The position numbers were made by a program, and so were the translations under genes. A stretch of DNA of 64,000 nucleotides, from NCBI RefSeq assembly GCF_031180975.1, contig NZ_JAPSLI010000008.1, positions 1 through 64,000 on the forward strand. The letters are read 5' to 3'. Positions within the stretch are counted from its first letter, which is position 1, and every line of letters begins with the position of its first letter. This stretch comes from Microbacterium sp. (GTDB taxonomy: Bacteria; Actinomycetota; Actinomycetes; Actinomycetales; Microbacteriaceae). Shown here in pieces: positions 59,737 through 64,000 of the stretch. The notes under the pieces are model-generated. The model made no database searches and was not told the DNA's origin. It saw only the letters and a list, made by a program, of their open reading frames with translations.

Positions 59737-59808
59737 CTCCGCCGCCAGGACTCGAACCTAGACCTCACAGCTCCAAAGGCTGTCGTGCTGCCATTACACC
59801 ACGGCGGA
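59737..59808 (-). tRNA. tRNA-Gln (anticodon TTG)
   Basis: A 72-nt tRNA. Acceptor arms TCCGCCG (59802-59808) and CGGCGGA (59738-59744) pair perfectly; the anticodon stem ACAGC/GCTGT holds the loop CTTTGGA with anticodon TTG; the T arm contains GGTTCGAGTCC. The discriminator is G and no CCA is encoded. It precedes glmU by one base. Confidence 0.95.
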
Positions 59809-59868
59809 CCGCGGCCGAAGCTCCGGTCGGAGCGGCGGGGCCGCCTGACAAGTCTGCCATGACGCGCG

Positions 59869-61389
59869 TCAGCGCACCGCCGGCAGCGACGGCGCGAGCC
59901 GCCGGAGACGGTGGTAGGTGGGCAGCAGCGCGTCGTACAGCTCGTCGAAGACCGGCAGCAGCGACGAGTACACCGCCGCCTCTGCCGGCCGCGGACGGAT
60001 GCTGCGTTCGACCGGCTGGAGCTGCGCGGCGACGTCGATGGACTCGATGAGTCCGAACGCCTGCATGCCCAGCAGGGCGGCGCCGAAGCCGGACCCCTCC
60101 TGCCCCTCGAGCAGGCCGATCGGGGCGCCGAACGCGTCGGCGAGCGTCTGCTGCCAGAGCGGATGCCGCATCACCCCGCCCGTGGCGCGGATCTCCTCGA
60201 TCTCGAGCCCGGCGGCGCGCATCGACTGCAGCACCAGCGCCAGCTGCAGCGCCACACCCTCGAGGGCGGCGCGCACCATGTGCTCGCGCGTGTGTGCGCG
60301 AGTGAGCCCGATGTACGCGCCAGAAGCGATGCTGCTCCAGTGCGGAGCGCGCTCGCTGAGCAGATACGGCAGCATGAGCAGCCCGCCGGACCCGGCCGGG
60401 ATCTCGGCGGCCCGATCGAGCATCTCCGCCGTCGGCAGCCCGGCCTCGGCGATCTCGTTGCGCACCCACTCCAGCGTGACACCGCCGTTGTTGATGGCGC
60501 CACCGATGACCCACCTGTCCTCGGTGATGGCGTAGCAGAACACCCCGCCGCGGGGGTCGACGGCAGGGCGGTCCACGGCCACCCGCAGGGCCCCGCTGGT
60601 GCCGATCGAGCAGGCAGCGACCCCTGGGCGCACCGCGCCGACGCCGAGATTGGCGAGCGGCCCGTCACCGGCACCGACCACCACCCGGGTGGACAGCGGC
60701 AGACCGGTGGCCGCTGCGCCCTCCTCGGTGAGCCCGTCCAGGACGGTCGTCGTCGGCACGAGCTCGGGCAGCTGCTCGGCGCGGATGCCGGCGATGGACA
60801 GCGCCTCCTCGTCCCACTCCATCCGGTGGATGTCCATCAGGCCCGAGCACGACGCCAGGGAGTGGTCGACGACGAGGGCCCCACACAGCCGCAGCAGCAC
60901 CCAGTCCTTGACGCCCGCCCAGATCGCCGCCTCCTGGCGGATCCGCGGCTCCTGCTCCCGGAACCACACCAGTTTGGTGAGCGGCGACATCGGGTGGACG
61001 GGCGTGCCGGTGCGCCGGTGCAGGGCCAGTCCGCCGGCGGAGGCGCGCAGTCGTTCGGCCTGCACGGACGCGCGCGTGTCGGCCCAGGTGATCACCGGAG
61101 TGAGCGGGTTCAGTTGCGCGTCCAGCGCCATCAGGCTGTGCATCGCCGACGAGAACGCCAGCCCCGCGATCCGCGCGGTGCCGACCTCGGCGACCACTTC
61201 GCGCACGGTCTGGTAGACGGCGCCCAGGATGAGCTCCGGGTTCTGCACGGCGTGGCCGGGGTGCGGCTCCTCGAGGGGGTACCCCTGCGAGGCGGTCGAG
61301 AGCTGCTCGCCGGCGAGGGAGAAGGCGACGGCCTTGGTCGCCGTCGTGCCCATGTCGATGCCGATGACGATGTCGCGTGCGGCGTGCAT
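59869..61389 (-). CDS. gntK: Gluconokinase (FGGY family)
   Basis: A 506-residue sugar kinase. The phosphate motif IGIDMGTTATKAVAF opens the protein; AGLAFSSAMHSLMALD, VITWADTRA and the ATP-site GTSGALRVAVDR with MLPYLLSERAPHW identify the FGGY gluconate/xylulose group. The SAMHS segment is typical of GntK. It overlaps no gene but follows the GntP permease by 1 nt. Product 6-phosphogluconate is the substrate of Gnd at 49172. Confidence 0.9.
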   Translation of the reverse strand: MHAARDIVIGIDMGTTATKAVAFSLAGEQLSTASQGYPLEEPHPGHAVQNPELILGAVYQTVREVVAEVGTARIAGLAFSSAMHSLMALDAQLNPLTPVITWADTRASVQAERLRASAGGLALHRRTGTPVHPMSPLTKLVWFREQEPRIRQEAAIWAGVKDWVLLRLCGALVVDHSLASCSGLMDIHRMEWDEEALSIAGIRAEQLPELVPTTTVLDGLTEEGAAATGLPLSTRVVVGAGDGPLANLGVGAVRPGVAACSIGTSGALRVAVDRPAVDPRGGVFCYAITEDRWVIGGAINNGGVTLEWVRNEIAEAGLPTAEMLDRAAEIPAGSGGLLMLPYLLSERAPHWSSIASGAYIGLTRAHTREHMVRAALEGVALQLALVLQSMRAAGLEIEEIRATGGVMRHPLWQQTLADAFGAPIGLLEGQEGSGFGAALLGMQAFGLIESIDVAAQLQPVERSIRPRPAEAAVYSSLLPVFDELYDALLPTYHRLRRLAPSLPAVR

Positions 61390-61390
61390 G

Positions 61391-62773
61391 TCAGAAGATC
61401 GCGTAGATGACCAGGACCAGGGCGAAACCGACGACCGACTCGAGGGCCTGTTGGACGGTCCACGTCTTGAGCGTGGTCTTGACGTCCATGCCCATCAGGC
61501 GACCGACCAGCCAGAAGCCGGAGTCGTTCACGTGGCTGGCGAACACCGATCCGGCCGCCGCGGCCAGCGTGATGGCGGCGACGTCGATGACGCTGAAGCC
61601 GCCGTCGATCACGGCGGGTGCCAGCAGACCGGCGGTCGTGACCAGTGCGACGGTCGCCGAGCCCTGCGCGACGCGCAGCGCGACGGCGATGAGGTAGGCG
61701 GCGAAGATCACCGGGATGCCGAGGTCTCCGAGACTGGAGGAGAGCGCGTCGCCGATACCGGAGGCGCGCAGCACACCACCGAACATGCCGCCGGCGCCGG
61801 TGATGAGGATCACCGAGGCGACCGTTCCGAGGGTGCCCTCGACGAGCTTGTCCAGGGCGCTGCCGTTCTCGCCGCGGAACTTGCCGAGCACAAGCAGGGC
61901 GACCAGCGCCGTGATGAGCAGTGCGACCGGCGAGGTGCCGATCAGCATCAGCGCCTGCACCCAGGTGTCGTCCCGGTCGACGACGCCGATGCTGCCCAGC
62001 GAGTTCAGGCCGGTGTTGAGGAAGATGAGCAGCATCGGCAGCAGCAGGATGGCCACCACGGTGCCCACCTTGGGCGGGTTGACCGGCTGGTCGTCGTCCT
62101 TGGCGCCGAACAGGTCGGGGACGATCATCGGGTACCGCGAGTTGACGAACTTGCCCCACAGGTAACCCGACACGTACCAGGTCGGGAACGCGATCACGAG
62201 GCCGATGAGCATGACGATGCCGAGGTTCGCCCCGAACAGCTCTGTCGCGGCGACCGGGCCGGGGTGCGGCGGCAGGAAGACGTGCATGACCGAGAAGGCG
62301 GCGGCGCCGCTGAAGCCGTACAGCAGCAGGTTCGTGCCGCCGATGCGCCGCGCCACGGCGAAGATGATCGGCAGCATGACGATGAGACCGGCGTCGAAGA
62401 AGATCGGGAAGCCGAGGATGAGCGAGGTGATGCCGAGCGCGAACGCCGCGCGCTTCTCGCCGAAGATCGACACCATCTTCTCGGCGATCACGCGGGCACC
62501 GCCGCTGGACTCGATCATGCGGCCGATGATGGCGCCAAGTCCGATCAGCAGTGCGACGGAGCCGAGGGTGCTGCCGAAGCTCGCCACGAGCACCTCGTTG
62601 ACGAGCACGCCGAGCGGGAGGCCGGTGGCGATCGCGGTGAGCAGCGACACGACGACCAGCACCAGGAAGGCGTGCAGGCGCACCTTGATGACGAGGAACA
62701 GGATGAGCGCGACGGCTGCGGCGGCGATGCCGAGCAGCGGGCCCGTCCCAAGGGTCTGAGTCCAGTCTTCCAT
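61391..62773 (-). CDS. gntP: Gluconate:H+ symporter (GntP family)
   Basis: A 460-residue permease with about 12-14 helices. GntP motifs: GLGAIIGRMIESSGGARVIAE (given as GLGAIIGRMIESSGG), FFDAGLIVMLPIIF, FLPPHPGPVAATELFGA and SVFASHVNDSGFWLVG. AAGGAC lies upstream of ATG 62773. Divergent from the GntR gene across a region with direct repeats. It imports gluconate for the kinase that follows. Confidence 0.93.
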   Translation of the reverse strand: MEDWTQTLGTGPLLGIAAAAVALILFLVIKVRLHAFLVLVVVSLLTAIATGLPLGVLVNEVLVASFGSTLGSVALLIGLGAIIGRMIESSGGARVIAEKMVSIFGEKRAAFALGITSLILGFPIFFDAGLIVMLPIIFAVARRIGGTNLLLYGFSGAAAFSVMHVFLPPHPGPVAATELFGANLGIVMLIGLVIAFPTWYVSGYLWGKFVNSRYPMIVPDLFGAKDDDQPVNPPKVGTVVAILLLPMLLIFLNTGLNSLGSIGVVDRDDTWVQALMLIGTSPVALLITALVALLVLGKFRGENGSALDKLVEGTLGTVASVILITGAGGMFGGVLRASGIGDALSSSLGDLGIPVIFAAYLIAVALRVAQGSATVALVTTAGLLAPAVIDGGFSVIDVAAITLAAAAGSVFASHVNDSGFWLVGRLMGMDVKTTLKTWTVQQALESVVGFALVLVIYAIF

Positions 62774-62842
62774 GACGTCCTTACTTCTCCATTGAAAGGC
62801 GAGCTGGCGGCGATCCCCGCGTCCGAGGTCGAAACATCGCCA

Positions 62843-62877
62843 AAGATACTACGTAATGCTGGCTAAGATAGTACCTA
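62843..62877. promoter_or_regulatory. Putative GntR operator: paired 13-bp repeats
   Basis: AAGATACTACGTA (62843-62855) and AAGATAGTACCTA (62865-62877) are direct repeats 22 bp apart, in an AT-rich patch between the divergent gntP-gntK operon and the GntR gene. Binding by the adjacent regulator is inferred. Confidence 0.5.
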
Positions 62878-62899
62878 TTCGCGAACGAAGGAGCAAGCG

Positions 62900-63616
62900 A
62901 TGGCCGCAGATCTGCACGGCGACGTTCTGGACGACCTCGGCAGCCGCATCGCGCAGGGCCTCCTGCGTCCCGGCCACGTGCTCACCCTCGCTCAGCTGGA
63001 GCAGGAGTACTCGGCATCCCGCACCGTCGTACGCGAGGCCGTGCGTGTGCTGGAGAGCATCCGCATGCTCAGTTCGCGGCGTCGCGTCGGCATCACCGTG
63101 CTCCCCCGCGACCAGTGGAACGAGCTGGACCCGCAGCTGATCCAGTGGAATCTCCGCGGACGGCACCGTCAGCAGCAGCTGGAGTCCTTGATGGAGCTGC
63201 GCGTCGCCGTCGAGCCCATGGCGGCGCGTCTGGCCGCGCGACGCGCGACCCCGCAGCAGCGCACCGAGCTGCAGCGGCTGGCGGAGGAGCTGGGCGATCT
63301 CGGCCGCCGGGGACGCGCGCTCGATGACGCCTATCTGCAGGCTGACATCGACTATCACACGCTGCTGCTGACCGCGTCGGGCAACCCGCTGCTGGCGGCC
63401 CTCCAGGTGCCGGTCCGGGAGGTGCTCCTGGGACGGACCCGCCTCGGCCTGCATCCGCCCATTCCCGCCGCGGGCACCTTGGAGGACCACCTCAGGGTGG
63501 CCGTCGACATCGGCGCCGGGGACGCGGATGCCGCCGAGCGGCACTCCCGCTCGCACCTGCTCGGCGTGCTCGGCGAACTGCGGCCCGGCGACGAGGGCTC
63601 GCCGACGGTGGGATGA
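62900..63616 (+). CDS. GntR/FadR-type transcriptional regulator (FCD domain)
   Basis: A 238-residue regulator. The winged helix contains LAQLEQEYSASRTVVREAVRVLESI and RRRVGITVLP. The FCD effector domain has ESLMELRVAVEPMAARLAARR, DIDYHTLLLTASGNPLL and EDHLRVAVDIGAGDADAAERH, with metal-binding histidines. AAGGAG lies 6 nt before ATG 62900. It most likely represses gntP-gntK in the absence of gluconate. Confidence 0.92.
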   Translation: MAADLHGDVLDDLGSRIAQGLLRPGHVLTLAQLEQEYSASRTVVREAVRVLESIRMLSSRRRVGITVLPRDQWNELDPQLIQWNLRGRHRQQQLESLMELRVAVEPMAARLAARRATPQQRTELQRLAEELGDLGRRGRALDDAYLQADIDYHTLLLTASGNPLLAALQVPVREVLLGRTRLGLHPPIPAAGTLEDHLRVAVDIGAGDADAAERHSRSHLLGVLGELRPGDEGSPTVG

Positions 63617-63623
63617 TGGTCGG

Positions 63624-64000
63624 ATGAGCGCGACCGATGCCCCCGGCGACGAGGTCGACCGCATCGTCGCCGCGTGGGGCCGCCAGCGCCCCGATCTGGA
63701 CTTCTCGCCGCTGGAAGTGCTGTCGCGCGTCGACCGACTCTCCCGCCACCTGGACCGCGCGAGACGCGACGTGTTCCGCCGCAGCGACATCGAGCCCTGG
63801 GAGTGGGACGTGCTGTCCGCTCTGCGCCGCGCCGGCGCCCCGTTCCAGCTCTCGCCCAAACAGCTGCTGCAGCAGACGCTGGTCTCCAGCGGGACGATGA
63901 CGAATCGGATCGACCGGCTCGTCGGGCGCCGGTTCGTGCGCCGGGAGGCGGATCCCGGCGACGGGCGCAGCGTACTGGTCACGCTCACCGACGACGGCCG
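63624..64000 (+). CDS. MarR-family regulator, 3' end outside window
   Basis: The first 125 residues are visible. VDRLSRHLDRARRDVFRRSDIEPWEWDVL, SPKQLLQQTLVSSGTMTNRIDRLVGRRFV and the wing EADPGDGRSVLVTLTDDGR are diagnostic for MarR. ATG 63624 lies 7 nt after the GntR stop, so the two may be co-transcribed. Its ligand and targets are not evident. Confidence 0.9.
   Translation, partial: MSATDAPGDEVDRIVAAWGRQRPDLDFSPLEVLSRVDRLSRHLDRARRDVFRRSDIEPWEWDVLSALRRAGAPFQLSPKQLLQQTLVSSGTMTNRIDRLVGRRFVRREADPGDGRSVLVTLTDDG

Noticed and set aside
56562..60050. Very long plus-strand open frame of 1162 codons
   Set aside because: It is antisense to apbE, the FMN-binding lipoprotein, prs, glmU and tRNA-Gln, all well supported; its product is low-complexity and Arg/Asp/Gly/Val-rich, typical of shadows in GC-rich DNA.
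59911..61410. Plus-strand open frame of 499 codons opposite the gluconokinase
   Set aside because: Shadow of a well-conserved FGGY kinase.

Overview
The window is chromosomal DNA from a high-GC actinobacterium, most likely a Microbacterium-type member of the Microbacteriaceae. The evidence is the GC-rich codon use, many GTG starts, GTGA/ATGA gene overlaps, TAGGCT-type -10 boxes placed 6-7 nt before start codons, an actinobacterial acyl-CoA carboxylase epsilon subunit, and a gene order (lpdA, pnp, pmm, add, deoA, cdd, sdhCDAB) that I recall in the same order in Mycobacterium tuberculosis. No database search was run; the taxon is an inference.

0-12.7 kb is accessory DNA. It holds the N-terminal part of a DUF222/13E12 protein, an XRE regulator divergent from a type III-like restriction helicase (Res), its beta-class methyltransferase (Mod), an AAA/TOPRIM (OLD-like) gene broken by two frame changes, a VapC PIN toxin broken by one missing base, and, beyond accD-accE, a decayed MFS transporter. 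Palindromic repeats are scattered through it. The only clearly broken genes of the window lie here.

10.2-23.5 kb is mostly core: acyl-CoA carboxylase (accD, accE, then accA), a LuxR-type two-component operon with an extra kinase-like membrane protein, an RNA uracil methyltransferase, Maf, a LpdA-like quinone dehydrogenase, purine nucleoside phosphorylase and a phosphohexomutase. 23.6-24.8 kb is a single AbiEi/DUF559-like gene bracketed by two direct copies of a 67-bp nested palindrome.

24.9-33.0 kb (minus strand) is one nucleoside capture and salvage unit: BMP-type lipoprotein, ATPase, two permeases, cytidine deaminase, thymidine phosphorylase and adenosine deaminase. manC, sdhCDAB, exonuclease III and trpS follow, to 40 kb.

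40.5-59.8 kb contains a conserved minus-strand cluster (tRNA-Gln, glmU, prs, rplY, pth) that is split by about 15 kb of metabolic genes. These are an IclR-controlled sugar-acid operon (idonate-type dehydrogenase, FAH hydrolase, SDR, MHS transporter), two hydroxyacid dehydrogenases, gnd, a BBE-type flavoprotein, an OmpR-type two-component system, and a three-gene flavinylation/electron-transfer module (membrane RnfD/NqrB-like domain fused to a ferredoxin-reductase-like domain, ApbE, and an FMN-binding lipoprotein). 59.9-63.6 kb is a gluconate module (FGGY kinase, GntP permease, divergent GntR). With IdnD/IdnO-like enzymes and Gnd, it would carry aldonates into the pentose phosphate pathway. A MarR regulator runs off the right edge.
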